Shown: positions 16,433-24,838 of the stretch, in pieces
How the letters are laid out: every line of letters starts with the position of its first letter
Numbering within the stretch: the first letter of the stretch is position 1
Assembly (NCBI RefSeq): GCF_001939045.1
Contig: NZ_MKIM01000016.1
Coordinates: 1-44,756, forward strand
Length of the DNA: 44,756 nucleotides
Direction of reading: 5' to 3'
DNA from: Rhizobium oryziradicis
Lineage (GTDB): Bacteria > Pseudomonadota > Alphaproteobacteria > Rhizobiales > Rhizobiaceae
The notes under the pieces: generated by a model
Databases searched by the model: none
Told to the model about the DNA's origin: nothing
What the model saw: the letters and a program-made list of their open reading frames with translations, nothing else
Translations under genes and position numbers: made by a program

Positions 16433-17248
16433 TCACAAACCGTAATGGCGCATGGTTTCGCGGTTGCGCTTGACGGCCAAAGCCGGATCTTTCGTCGCAG
16501 TGTCGGATTCTTCTTCCAGCACCAGCCAGCCGTTAAAACCGGGTGCCTTGGCAACGATGTCGATGACCGGCTGCACATCTAACGCGCCCTCGCCCAGCAT
16601 CGCCCATTGGCCATGGGCATCGACATCTTTGAGGTGCAGATAGCGAATACGGCTTTGATAGGTGGTCAGCGTATCGAGAATGTCGCTATGGCCGCGCAGG
16701 ATATGGCCGGTATCGGGAACCCAGCCGACGGTGTGATCGAGCAGCGCAAACATCTGGTCGTAGTCTTTGCGATCAAACAGCAGCGTGTTGTGATGCGAAC
16801 TTGGGTGGATGGCAACATCAACGCCCGCGGCTTTTCCAAGTGCTGTGGCGCGATTGTAAAATTCAGCGGCAATGGCAAATTTTTCATCGCGCGGTCCATC
16901 CGAGACAATGGTTGCCGAGCCAATCGAGACCAGAGCGCCGGTAAAATGGGCGGCAAAATCAACCCATTTTTGCGCAAATTTCAGATCATTCTTACGCTGA
17001 TCGGCCAGCGTGAAACCCGTTTTGGAGCCAAAAGCAAAAGAAACCAGATGCAGCCCGTGCTGTTTGAGCGCCCTGGCGAAATTGGTGGGCCTTTCCGCAT
17101 AATCACCAACCATGGTGTCGGTGATTTCAATGCCCGCATACCCACCAGCCGAAATGGCCTTGAGCAGATCATCTGCCGATCCGCGCCAGGCATCGCCCAG
17201 CATTTCCCATGTAAACGTCTGGCAGCCGACCTTTAAATCCTTGGTCAT
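16433..17248 (-). CDS. Sugar phosphate isomerase/epimerase-family TIM-barrel protein (IolE/YcjR-like)
   Basis: This 271-residue xylose-isomerase-like barrel starts VGCQTFTWEMLGD, with YAGIEITDTMVG on an early strand, VDVAIHPSSHHNTLL with histidines, VGWVPDTGHILRG with Asp and His, RYLHLKDVD and a closing WLVLEEES strand with Glu. The metal-ligand order (Glu/His/Asp/His/Glu type) fits inosose dehydratases, D-tagatose-3-epimerase-like enzymes and YcjR-like keto-glycoside epimerases. It starts three bases after the permease gene with an AAGGA site, so transporter and enzymes form one transcript. Exact chemistry is not assignable from sequence. Confidence 0.78.
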   Translation of the reverse strand: MTKDLKVGCQTFTWEMLGDAWRGSADDLLKAISAGGYAGIEITDTMVGDYAERPTNFARALKQHGLHLVSFAFGSKTGFTLADQRKNDLKFAQKWVDFAAHFTGALVSIGSATIVSDGPRDEKFAIAAEFYNRATALGKAAGVDVAIHPSSHHNTLLFDRKDYDQMFALLDHTVGWVPDTGHILRGHSDILDTLTTYQSRIRYLHLKDVDAHGQWAMLGEGALDVQPVIDIVAKAPGFNGWLVLEEESDTATKDPALAVKRNRETMRHYGL

Positions 17249-17251
17249 GGT

Positions 17252-18088
17252 CTATTCCTTGATTCCGCCCTGTGTCAGGCCTTCGATGATGTGGCGCTGG
17301 AACACCAGCACAAGAATGATGAGGGGCACAGTGACCACCGCCGATGCGGCAGCAATGTCGCCCCAGGGCACGTAATATTGGTTGGTGAAATTGGCGATGC
17401 CGACCGGAATGGTTTGGCTTTCCTGATTGGAGGTAAAGGCCAGCGCAAACAAAAATTCGTTCCATGCGGTGATGAAGGCCAGCAAGCCGGTGGTGACCAG
17501 GCTTGGCAGCGACATGGGCAAGATGATGTGCCACAAAAGGCCAATCACGCCCACGCCATCCATCCGCGCTGCCTCATCAATTTCGCGCGGCAGGGTCTCG
17601 AAATAGCCAAACAAAATCCACGTCACCAGCGGCAGGCCAAGGGCCAGATAGGTGATGATCAAAACCGTATGTGTATCCAGCAACCCAAGCTCGGACGCCA
17701 GCAGATAGAGCGGCCCCACCAATGCAATTTGCGGAAACATCGACACCGACAGGATCACCATCAAAATGCCGAACCGGCCACGAATATCCAGACGCGACAG
17801 CGCAAAGGCGGCCAGCGCGCCGACAATCAGGCAGAGCGCCGTGGTTGAGAGCGACACAATCAGCGAGTTGAGTATGTAATGATGCAGGCCCTTTTCGACA
17901 AAAGCATTGTAATAATGCTCCAGCGTGAAAGGGCTGGGGATTAGTGACGGCACCGGATCGGTCAGCGCCTTATCGAGCTGGAGCGAAGTGGAAAACTGCC
18001 ACAAAAATGGACCAGCCGACCACAGCAGAATGAACACAGCACCGAGGAAGATCACGGCATTTTGCAAAATTGATCGGGTTGCCATCAT
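17252..18088 (-). CDS. Carbohydrate ABC transporter permease, MalG type
   Basis: This 278-residue inner-membrane protein has about six hydrophobic segments and the conserved cytoplasmic EAA loop (EIDEAARMDGVGVIGLLWHI) that docks on the ATPase. The N-terminal helix is followed by a periplasmic stretch with LEHYYNAF, typical of MalG-like subunits. The ATG at 18088 overlaps the MalF-type stop (ATGA) and has an AGGAG site; a longer start would sit inside the upstream gene. It pairs with the neighbouring MalF-type permease and the distant UgpC-type ATPase. Confidence 0.9.
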   Translation of the reverse strand: MMATRSILQNAVIFLGAVFILLWSAGPFLWQFSTSLQLDKALTDPVPSLIPSPFTLEHYYNAFVEKGLHHYILNSLIVSLSTTALCLIVGALAAFALSRLDIRGRFGILMVILSVSMFPQIALVGPLYLLASELGLLDTHTVLIITYLALGLPLVTWILFGYFETLPREIDEAARMDGVGVIGLLWHIILPMSLPSLVTTGLLAFITAWNEFLFALAFTSNQESQTIPVGIANFTNQYYVPWGDIAAASAVVTVPLIILVLVFQRHIIEGLTQGGIKE

Positions 18089-19017
18089 GTTGTTCTCCTG
18101 ATCTGGCGAACAAGAAAGACGCAAAACACCACGGCAATCACGCCTTCTGTCACAAACATGGCGGTGGACATGGCCGAGCCATAGCCAAATTGCAGGGTTG
18201 AAAACAGCACCTTGTAGGACAGGGTTGAGAGCGTCTCAGTCGAATCCGCAGGCCCGCCGCCGGTCAACACGTAAACAAGATCAAAAATGCGGAAAGCATC
18301 AAGGGCGCGAAACAGCCCGGCAATCAAAAGCGTTGGCAGCAGCAACGGCAGGCGGATGTTCCAAAAAATCGCCCAGCTTTTGGCACCATCCATCCGCGCC
18401 GCTTCCATCAGCGATTTCGGCACGGTTTGAAGACCGGTCAGCAGCAGCAGCGCCATAAAAGGGGTGGTTTTCCACACATCGGCAATGATGATGGTGATCA
18501 GCGCCGTATCCGGCGATCCGTACCAGTTCACATTCTGGTCGATCAGCCCCATATGCAGCAAAATGAAATTGATAATGCCGTGCTGGCCATCAAACAACCA
18601 GCCGAACATTTTGGAGGTCACAACGGTGGGCATGGCCCATGGCACCAGCATGGCAGCCCGGATCATGCCGCGCCCGGCAAATGTCTCACACAAGATCAAC
18701 GCCATAGCGAGGCCGATCAACGTTTCGAGCACAGTCGATGCAGTGGTGAACCAGATGGTATGCCACCATGCATTCCAGAAGGCCGGATCAGCGATCAATT
18801 GCGTGTAGTTGGCAAGGCCAATGAAATTGTCGCTCTGGGTAATCAGTGAACTATCAGTCAGCGACAGATAAAGACCGTTGAGAATTGGATAAAACGACAC
18901 TGAGCCAAGCGAGATAAACGCGGGCAGCAACAAAAGCCAGGGCCAGAGGGCGCGGGTCAGCGCCCTCCTTGCTTTGCGTGTCCGCCCCGCAACTGAGGCT
19001 GTGACCGTGAACGCCAT
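18085..19017 (-). CDS. Carbohydrate ABC transporter permease, MalF/UgpA type
   Basis: This 310-residue permease has an N-terminal basic segment, about six membrane helices (LWPWLLLLPAFISLG first), and the EAA loop LMEAARMDGAKSWAIFWNIRLP. The VYVLTGGGPADSTETLS motif before the last helix is typical of UgpA/MalF relatives. I chose ATG 19017, one base after the binding-protein stop; a longer reading overlaps that gene. It forms the heterodimeric channel with the MalG-type protein. Substrate unknown. Confidence 0.9.
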   Translation of the reverse strand: MAFTVTASVAGRTRKARRALTRALWPWLLLLPAFISLGSVSFYPILNGLYLSLTDSSLITQSDNFIGLANYTQLIADPAFWNAWWHTIWFTTASTVLETLIGLAMALILCETFAGRGMIRAAMLVPWAMPTVVTSKMFGWLFDGQHGIINFILLHMGLIDQNVNWYGSPDTALITIIIADVWKTTPFMALLLLTGLQTVPKSLMEAARMDGAKSWAIFWNIRLPLLLPTLLIAGLFRALDAFRIFDLVYVLTGGGPADSTETLSTLSYKVLFSTLQFGYGSAMSTAMFVTEGVIAVVFCVFLVRQIRRTT

Positions 19018-19018
19018 A

Positions 19019-20356
19019 TCAGGCCACGATCTTGTTGACTTGGGCCGCTGCCGCTTCCAGCTCTGCCTTGACATTGCCGCTCACCAAGGCTTTGGAAATG
19101 CTGGATTGCAGCGCCAAACTGACCTTGGCATATTCTGGCGTAATCGGCCTTGGCGTTGCCCCGGTAAACACGCTTTGCAGGCTTGCCATAAACGGCTGTT
19201 CTGCCTTCAGTTTCGGATCATCGAAGATAGCGGGGCGCGATGGCGCAAGGCCAAGGTTAAGCGCGAGGCGGGTCTGGGTTTCCGGCGAGGACATCCACGT
19301 GAGAAACTCAATGGCGGCCTCACGCTTTTTGGTGTTGGCATTGACACCAAGCTGATAGCCACCAAGGCAAGCTGCACTTTTGCCACCAGCGAAATGCGGC
19401 AGCGGCGCAACCGCGACCTTATCCACCACCTGCGAGGCCTTCGGGTCCTGCGCAATGGGATAAACATAGGACCAATTGCGCATGAACATGCCATCGCCTG
19501 CAGTGAAGGGCTGGCGCGACGGCTCTTCATCCCAGGACAGAACGTTCTGCGGGCTAATTTTGGTCGTGTTAATGGTGTCATACAGGAATTGGATGGCTTC
19601 AATGGCTGGCTTTTCACCAATCATGGCCGATTTGCCATCGGGGGCCAAAATGGAGCCGCCATTGGATGTGATGATTTCCACCGCATCACAGATCAGCACT
19701 TCGGCCTGCTTGCCCTGCCAGAGATAGCCAAATTTGACATCGCCTGCCTTTTGGGCGCTAGCTGCCATGGTGGCCATATCCTGCCAGGTCTCTGGCACTT
19801 TGCCGCCATGCTTATCAACCAGATCCTTCCGGTAGTAGAACATACCGGAATCGACGAACCACGGCAGCGCCGTCAATTTTTCATTATAGGTGCAGGCCGC
19901 GACTGTGCCGGGGAAATAGTCTTTGCGCTTGTCTTTTGGGAAATACTCATCCAGCGGCAAGGCCCAGCCAGCGGCGGCAAAACCTGCAATCCACACCACG
20001 TCCTGCGTAAACACATCGGGCGTGCCATTTTTGCGCGCCAGCTGCTGCACAAGCCCCTGATACACTTCGGTTGATGAGCTTGGCGGCGGCAGCTCAATGA
20101 ACTTTACCAGAATACGATCTTGCGATTCATTAAACGCTTTTACCAGATCGCCAAGACGCTCCTTGCCAAAGAAATTGGCACTGGCGAAGCTGATTTCGGT
20201 TCGATCTGCGGCTCTGGCGGAACGCATACCCAGCGTGCTGGCGACGCCAAGGGCCGCGACACCGGTGGCTGCACCCATCAAAAGCTGACGCCGATCAACC
20301 ATCATTGCATGGCCGACAGCATTGGAGCCGTTGGGCTCCTTCTTAAAATCATTCAT
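19019..20356 (-). CDS. Extracellular solute-binding protein, family 1, with twin-arginine signal
   Basis: This 445-residue periplasmic protein captures the substrate of the MalFGK-type importer. The N-terminus carries DRRQLLMGAA (Arg22-Arg23) followed by a hydrophobic Ala/Gly/Leu stretch and an ARAAD cleavage site near residue 50, which looks like a Tat rather than a Sec signal. The mature domain begins TEISFASANFFGKERL and has the family's FTQDVVW and MFMRNWSYVYP segments. The ATG at 20356 has a perfect GGGAGGG site. It is the first gene of the ten-gene operon. Sugar specificity of family 1 proteins cannot be inferred from these motifs. Confidence 0.88.
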   Translation of the reverse strand: MNDFKKEPNGSNAVGHAMMVDRRQLLMGAATGVAALGVASTLGMRSARAADRTEISFASANFFGKERLGDLVKAFNESQDRILVKFIELPPPSSSTEVYQGLVQQLARKNGTPDVFTQDVVWIAGFAAAGWALPLDEYFPKDKRKDYFPGTVAACTYNEKLTALPWFVDSGMFYYRKDLVDKHGGKVPETWQDMATMAASAQKAGDVKFGYLWQGKQAEVLICDAVEIITSNGGSILAPDGKSAMIGEKPAIEAIQFLYDTINTTKISPQNVLSWDEEPSRQPFTAGDGMFMRNWSYVYPIAQDPKASQVVDKVAVAPLPHFAGGKSAACLGGYQLGVNANTKKREAAIEFLTWMSSPETQTRLALNLGLAPSRPAIFDDPKLKAEQPFMASLQSVFTGATPRPITPEYAKVSLALQSSISKALVSGNVKAELEAAAAQVNKIVA

Positions 20357-20421
20357 GGTTCCCTCCCAGGACAACTGACGATCTCCAACTCCGCCAGTAT
20401 TTCCGTATGTTTCACAAAAAA

Positions 20422-20435
20422 TTGTCGCGCGTCAA
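20422..20435. promoter_or_regulatory. Candidate LacI-family operator in the divergent spacer
   Basis: TTGTCGCGCGTCAA is a 14-base palindrome with a single mismatched pair and a central CG, the usual shape of LacI-family sites. It lies between the divergent binding-protein and second Gfo/Idh/MocA genes, with a LacI-family gene two genes away. Confidence 0.45.
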
Positions 20436-20493
20436 GAAATAAAATGCTTTAATTCTAGTTGAGGTGCCGGGAGGCATGTGGAGGAGCGAAGAC

Positions 20494-21642
20494 GTGACGA
20501 CGACAATCAAGAACAAGATCGGCCTTGGCGTGATCGGCTGTGGCAATATTTCGATGACCTATTTGCGCAATGCGGCGCTGTTTGCGGGCGTAGAATTGCG
20601 CGCCTGCGCCGACATTAACGCCGAGATGGCAGCCGTTCGCGCGCATGAATATAATATCCGCGCCCTCAGTGTTGATCAGTTGCTGGCCGATCCAGAGGTT
20701 GATCTCATCCTCAACCTCACTGTTCCGGCAGTGCATTTTGATGTCACCATGTCAGCGTTGGATGCGGGCAAGCATGTGTTTACCGAAAAGCCTTTGGCAA
20801 CCTCTGCTGAGGCTGGCCGAAAACTGGTGCAGGCCGCCAAAGCCAAAGGCCTGTTGCTTGGCTCGGCACCCGACACATTCCTGGGCGCTGCCGGGCGCCG
20901 CGCGCGGCTGTTGATGGAGCAAGGAGCCATTGGTAAGCCGGTCAGCGGCACCGCTTTCATGATGGGGCGCGGCATGGAACATTGGCATCCCAATCCACAA
21001 TTCTACTATCAGCCGGGTGGTGGCCCCGTGTTTGATATGGGGCCTTACTATCTGACAATGCTGGTCAATCTGCTTGGTCCTGTGGTGCGGGTCATGGCCA
21101 TGGCCACCAAGGGGCAAGATCAGCGCCTGATCACGGCGGAAGGTCCGTTTCAAAACACAAGCTTCACCGTTGGCACCCCCACCAATGTTTTATCGCTGCT
21201 TGAGTTTCAATGCGGTGCCACCGTGAATTTCGGGGCATCCTGGGATGTGTTTCGCCATTCCAACCATCCGATTGAGTTGCATGGCACAGAAGGCTCGCTG
21301 CGTCTGCCCGACCCCGACACCTTTGGCGGCACCGTCTCGCTTTCCGCGCGGGGCGCAGACTGGCAGGATTTTGACAGTGATCAACAGCTGTTTGGTGTGC
21401 GCAATTGGCCGTTTGATGCACCTGATCGTGCCAATTACCGCATGGTTGGCGTGGCCGATCTGGTCCGCGCCCTTCATGAGGGCCGCGCACCGCGCGCCTC
21501 TGGCGATTTAGCCCTGCATGTGCTGGAAATCATGGAGGCGATTTTGCTGTCTGGCGAAAACCAGCAATCGGTGACAATCACTGGAAGCGTTGCGCAACCA
21601 CCCTTGCTGGGGGAAGACGAAGCCCGCAGTCTTTTGGTATAA
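20494..21642 (+). CDS. Gfo/Idh/MocA-family oxidoreductase (second, divergent)
   Basis: This protein of about 382 residues has the Rossmann motif GLGVIGCGNIS, the FTEKPLAT lysine motif near residue 100 and a C-terminal domain with VFDMGPYYLTMLVNLLGP. The GxHxxD motif of the other operon dehydrogenase is absent, replaced by the GPYY variant, so the two probably act on different positions or substrates. The start is uncertain: GTG 20494 has GGAGG at 20480-20484 and I prefer it, while ATG 20476 and GTG 20464 lie in frame upstream but have poorly spaced sites. It is transcribed away from the ten-gene operon, with the esterase gene 17 bases downstream. Confidence 0.82.
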   Translation: MTTTIKNKIGLGVIGCGNISMTYLRNAALFAGVELRACADINAEMAAVRAHEYNIRALSVDQLLADPEVDLILNLTVPAVHFDVTMSALDAGKHVFTEKPLATSAEAGRKLVQAAKAKGLLLGSAPDTFLGAAGRRARLLMEQGAIGKPVSGTAFMMGRGMEHWHPNPQFYYQPGGGPVFDMGPYYLTMLVNLLGPVVRVMAMATKGQDQRLITAEGPFQNTSFTVGTPTNVLSLLEFQCGATVNFGASWDVFRHSNHPIELHGTEGSLRLPDPDTFGGTVSLSARGADWQDFDSDQQLFGVRNWPFDAPDRANYRMVGVADLVRALHEGRAPRASGDLALHVLEIMEAILLSGENQQSVTITGSVAQPPLLGEDEARSLLV

Positions 21643-21659
21643 GCTCGGTGGCATAAGTC

Positions 21660-22613
21660 ATGAACACGATCATTGATCGGCATGCCGCGCACGTTCTCTC
21701 CATTGGGCAGGCGGCCAATGCTCCACCCTTTGAGCTTGGCACGCCTGCTCAGGCACGAATTGATTACATTGCCGGGCTGCCCATATTGCAAGGTGTGCGA
21801 GACGCCGTGGCATCGGTTGAAGACCGTGTGTTGAAAACGGCGGATGGGGAGTTGACGGTGCGAATCTATCGCGGCACAGGCGCGCCTCCGCAAGATGCAC
21901 CGTCCCTGCTTTACCTGCATGGCGGTGGCTGGGTGATTGGCAATCTTATATCGCATGATGAGATCTGCCGGTGGTTTGCCAATGAGGCTGGATGCGTGGT
22001 TGTGTGTCCAGACTATCGCCTTGCGCCAGAGCATAAATTTCCTGCAGGCCTGACGGATTGCTTGGATGTGCTGCATTTCATGGCCAATTCGGCCACGGAT
22101 CTGGGCATTGATCCGCAGCGCATTGCCGTTTCGGGCGATAGCGCAGGCGGCAATCTTGCAAGTGTTGTAGCGCTGTTTTCGCGATCAGATCATGTTCCAG
22201 CTGTTGCCGCCCAATTGTTGTTTTACCCCAATACCGATGCGACCCAGACGGCAGACAGCTACCGCCACTACAGCGAAGGTTTTGGCCTGACCGCCGCGAC
22301 AATGCGCTGGTTTCGCGAGCATTATATCCGCACCCCTGACGACATCACCGATTGGCGTGTTTCACCACTGCGGGCCGATAGCCTTGCCGATGCGCCACCC
22401 GCATTTATTGCCCTTGCCGGTCTGGATATTCTGAAAGATGAAGGAACGGCCTATGGCGTGCGCCTGCAACAGGAGGGCGTGCGCGTTATCTCACGCCTCT
22501 GGCCGGGACAGATTCATGGTTTTGTGTCGATGGGTCGTCACATTCCGGCAGCGCGCGAGGCCGTTGTTGAAGCGGTCGCCGCATGGCGCAGTTTAGAGGT
22601 GCTTAAGGTTTAA
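21660..22613 (+). CDS. Alpha/beta hydrolase, HSL-type acetyl esterase
   Basis: This 317-residue esterase of the hormone-sensitive-lipase family has the oxyanion motif HGGGW (residues 87-91), the nucleophile elbow GDSAGG with Ser161, an acid candidate Asp in AGLDILKDEG and the final His in GQIHGF. Such enzymes remove acetyl or other short acyl groups. Next to a sugar-oxidation operon it may deacylate a glycoside. It follows the second Gfo/Idh/MocA gene. Its TAA stop shares bases with the stop of the convergent LacI gene, a four-base tail overlap. Confidence 0.85.
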   Translation: MNTIIDRHAAHVLSIGQAANAPPFELGTPAQARIDYIAGLPILQGVRDAVASVEDRVLKTADGELTVRIYRGTGAPPQDAPSLLYLHGGGWVIGNLISHDEICRWFANEAGCVVVCPDYRLAPEHKFPAGLTDCLDVLHFMANSATDLGIDPQRIAVSGDSAGGNLASVVALFSRSDHVPAVAAQLLFYPNTDATQTADSYRHYSEGFGLTAATMRWFREHYIRTPDDITDWRVSPLRADSLADAPPAFIALAGLDILKDEGTAYGVRLQQEGVRVISRLWPGQIHGFVSMGRHIPAAREAVVEAVAAWRSLEVLKV

Positions 22614-23638
22614 GCAGATTGCCGCATCACCAGCGTGCCATCCAACCGCACCTGACGAGTGAGGCTGGCAACATCCACGTCATCCAAAAGAGCCAGAAGC
22701 GTGCTGACACAATGGGCGGTCATGGCGGCAAAGTCCTGCGCCATGGTGGTCAGCGATGGGCAGGTGTAGCGGCTTAACGGATGGTCATCATGGGCGGCAA
22801 TGCGCAGGTGCGCGCCCCTCCCGCGCCCCACCTTATGCTGGTTGGCATAGGCGGCAGCCATAGCGCCAAATGCCAGACGGTCGTTGGCACACAGAATGGT
22901 TTTGCTGGGCAGCATATGGCGGCGCAGCAAATCCTCCATCTGCTCGTAGCCAATACGCTCGAAATCCCAGGTGTAGTCTGCATTGGTTTCGATCACCCGT
23001 GGCTCAAACCCCGCCGCCTCCATGGTGGCGATGTAACTGGCCAGCCTCTCGGGAGAGTTCAGGTTGATATGGGGAATATCCAGATAGGCAGGTGCATCGC
23101 CAGACCGGCATAGATAATCGACGATCATCGCAACACTTTGGGTGTTATTATTGCCAATGAAGGGCCAGGGGCCTTCTAGATAAGTATCGAAATAGACAAT
23201 CGGCAGGTTTTGCCCCAGTTTTTCAAAGACTTTCGGATCAGACTTGAACCCAAGCGGGGCAATCAGGGCACCGGCCACCTTCAACGACAACATGGTGTTG
23301 ACGGCCTCGGCTTCCAGCTCCGGCAATCCGTGCGAGGAAATGACAATGGGCCAATAGCCTTCGGCCCGCAGGCTCAGCTCCAGCCGGTTGACCATTTCGG
23401 CATAAAAGGGGTCGGTCAGAGCAGGCACAAGAATACCAACATTGCGGGTGCGCTTGCGATTGAGATTGCGGGCATACAGATTGGGTTGGTAATCTGATGA
23501 GCGGAGTGCTGCCTCAATGGCGGCGCGGGTTGCCGGCTTCACGCTGGTGGGATCATCAAAATATTTAGACAAGGTGGGACGCGAGATGCCGCTGGACTTG
23601 GCAAAGTCCGCCATTGTTTTATCGCCGCTTTTTGTCAT
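22610..23638 (-). CDS. LacI-family transcriptional regulator
   Basis: This 342-residue regulator has the LacI helix-turn-helix at the N-terminus (MADFAKSSGISRPTLSKYFDDP), the hinge region NLYARNLNRKRTRNVGILVP, and a periplasmic-binding-protein-like effector domain with the expected ANDRLAFGAMAAA segment. It probably represses the adjacent sugar operon and binds its inducer. I take ATG 23638 as the start; a TTG one codon earlier is possible, and the ribosome site is weak. It is convergent with and overlaps the esterase gene. The candidate operator at 20422-20435 is the best visible target. Confidence 0.85.
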   Translation of the reverse strand: MTKSGDKTMADFAKSSGISRPTLSKYFDDPTSVKPATRAAIEAALRSSDYQPNLYARNLNRKRTRNVGILVPALTDPFYAEMVNRLELSLRAEGYWPIVISSHGLPELEAEAVNTMLSLKVAGALIAPLGFKSDPKVFEKLGQNLPIVYFDTYLEGPWPFIGNNNTQSVAMIVDYLCRSGDAPAYLDIPHINLNSPERLASYIATMEAAGFEPRVIETNADYTWDFERIGYEQMEDLLRRHMLPSKTILCANDRLAFGAMAAAYANQHKVGRGRGAHLRIAAHDDHPLSRYTCPSLTTMAQDFAAMTAHCVSTLLALLDDVDVASLTRQVRLDGTLVMRQSA

Positions 23639-23896
23639 CAAGAATGGACCGTTCTGCTTGTGCTGTCACACACACTCTATGTCTTTATGTGTGCAAGAAT
23701 ACAACCAACGTGGATGTTGTGAAATATAAATTTATAGCGGGAGACTGCGAAAAAAATAGCGCATGTAAAATTTTAGTCGATCATTCGGCGAAAATGTCAA
23801 AAAACATTCTGGTCCGCGGATAATCAAGCTGATGGAGCGAAATTTCGTGCAAATGCGTGTAAACAGTTTTGCGCACCATGATTTTGGCTGCGGCAG

Positions 23897-24622
23897 ATGG
23901 CAAGAAAGATGATGATCATGACAGATTTGGACACGGCACCCCAGAGTGAGCGCAAACGAGGCTCAGGCGTGAAAATGGTCTATGACATTTTGCGCGATGA
24001 AATCCTTGATCTCGTTCTGTCACCCGGCAGTTTTGTCGATGAAGTCCAACTGGCTGACCGATTTAAAATGTCGCGAACGCCCATTCGCGAAGCACTGGTG
24101 CGGCTGGCAGGAGAAGGCTTGATTGAGACATTGCCAAATCGCTCGACCATGGTGTCAAACATCGATTTTCTCAATATGCATACCTATTTCGATGCGCTGA
24201 CGCTGATGTATCGGGTCACCACCAGGCTCGCCGCTCAATATCACCGTGCCGATGATCTGCTGCGCATTCGCGAAGATCAGGCCGCCTTTACGGCTGCCGT
24301 AAACGCGCAAAACGCGCTGTCCATGATTGCCACCAATGCCGCCTTTCATCTCTCCATCGCAGAAGCGGGACGCAATCCCTATTTTACCACACTGTTCAAG
24401 CGGCTCCTCGATGAGGGCAGACGCATTTTGCGGCTTTATTACCAGTCCTATGATGACCGCTTGCCCCAGCGTTTCGTGGTGGAGCACGATGAGATGATTG
24501 CCGCCATTGCTGATCGCAATCTGGACCTTTCCGAGCGTCTTGCCCGCGAACACGCCGAACAAATTGTTGAGCAGGTGAAGAAAATGCTGGTTGGCCATGA
24601 AAGGCTCGACATTGATCTTTGA
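23897..24622 (+). CDS. GntR-family (FCD) transcriptional regulator
   Basis: This protein of about 241 residues has a winged helix (LADRFKMSRTPIREALVRLAGEGLIE) and an FCD effector domain with a NAAFHLSIAEAG motif and a late histidine pair region (EHDEMIAAI, EHAEQIVEQV). It probably controls the lyase gene downstream, which is transcribed in the same direction after a 216-base spacer. The start is uncertain: ATG 23897 has no clear ribosome site, while ATGs at 23909-23918 follow AAGAAAG. A sugar acid, amino acid or keto acid effector is likely for the family. Confidence 0.8.
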   Translation: MARKMMIMTDLDTAPQSERKRGSGVKMVYDILRDEILDLVLSPGSFVDEVQLADRFKMSRTPIREALVRLAGEGLIETLPNRSTMVSNIDFLNMHTYFDALTLMYRVTTRLAAQYHRADDLLRIREDQAAFTAAVNAQNALSMIATNAAFHLSIAEAGRNPYFTTLFKRLLDEGRRILRLYYQSYDDRLPQRFVVEHDEMIAAIADRNLDLSERLAREHAEQIVEQVKKMLVGHERLDIDL

Positions 24623-24725
24623 GGGTGAATGATTTCTTGTCGACAAATAAAATACAAAAGAGTAATGCTGTCTCACAGGACGGATCTGAACCATAAAAAT
24701 CGGCGCTCTCCGTCAAAGCCCCATC

Positions 24726-24829
24726 CTAGAGTCTGCAAGTTCAGATTGAACCAGACAGACTCTAGATTCTTTTGTTTTCGTTTGTCTTTTCGGGAAAACC
24801 GGGTTCCACTTTTCCCTGACAAACTCTAG
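24726..24829. repeat. RIME-like intergenic mosaic element with two palindromes
   Basis: A 104-base element is bounded by CTAGAGT at the left and ACTCTAG at the right, themselves inverted. The first palindrome is CTAGAGTCTG (24726-24735) with CAGACTCTAG (24756-24765), a perfect 10-base stem. The second is GTTTGTC (24780-24786) with GACAAAC (24818-24824), enclosing GGGAAAA (24792-24798) with TTTTCCC (24810-24816). Size and two-palindrome layout fit the Rhizobium-specific intergenic mosaic elements (RIME1, about 108 bases). It ends within the ribosome site of the following gene. Confidence 0.65.
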
Positions 24830-24838
24830 GAGATAGAC

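Noticed and set aside
17291..17848. 185-residue + strand frame opposite the MalG-type permease gene
   Set aside because: Composition is the antisense of membrane helices (rich in His, Gln and Arg), and the permease on the other strand is unmistakable.
23701..23720. ACAAC-N10-GTTGT inverted repeat between the LacI and GntR genes
   Set aside because: Only five outer bases pair and the centre is not symmetric; too weak to call an operator for either regulator.
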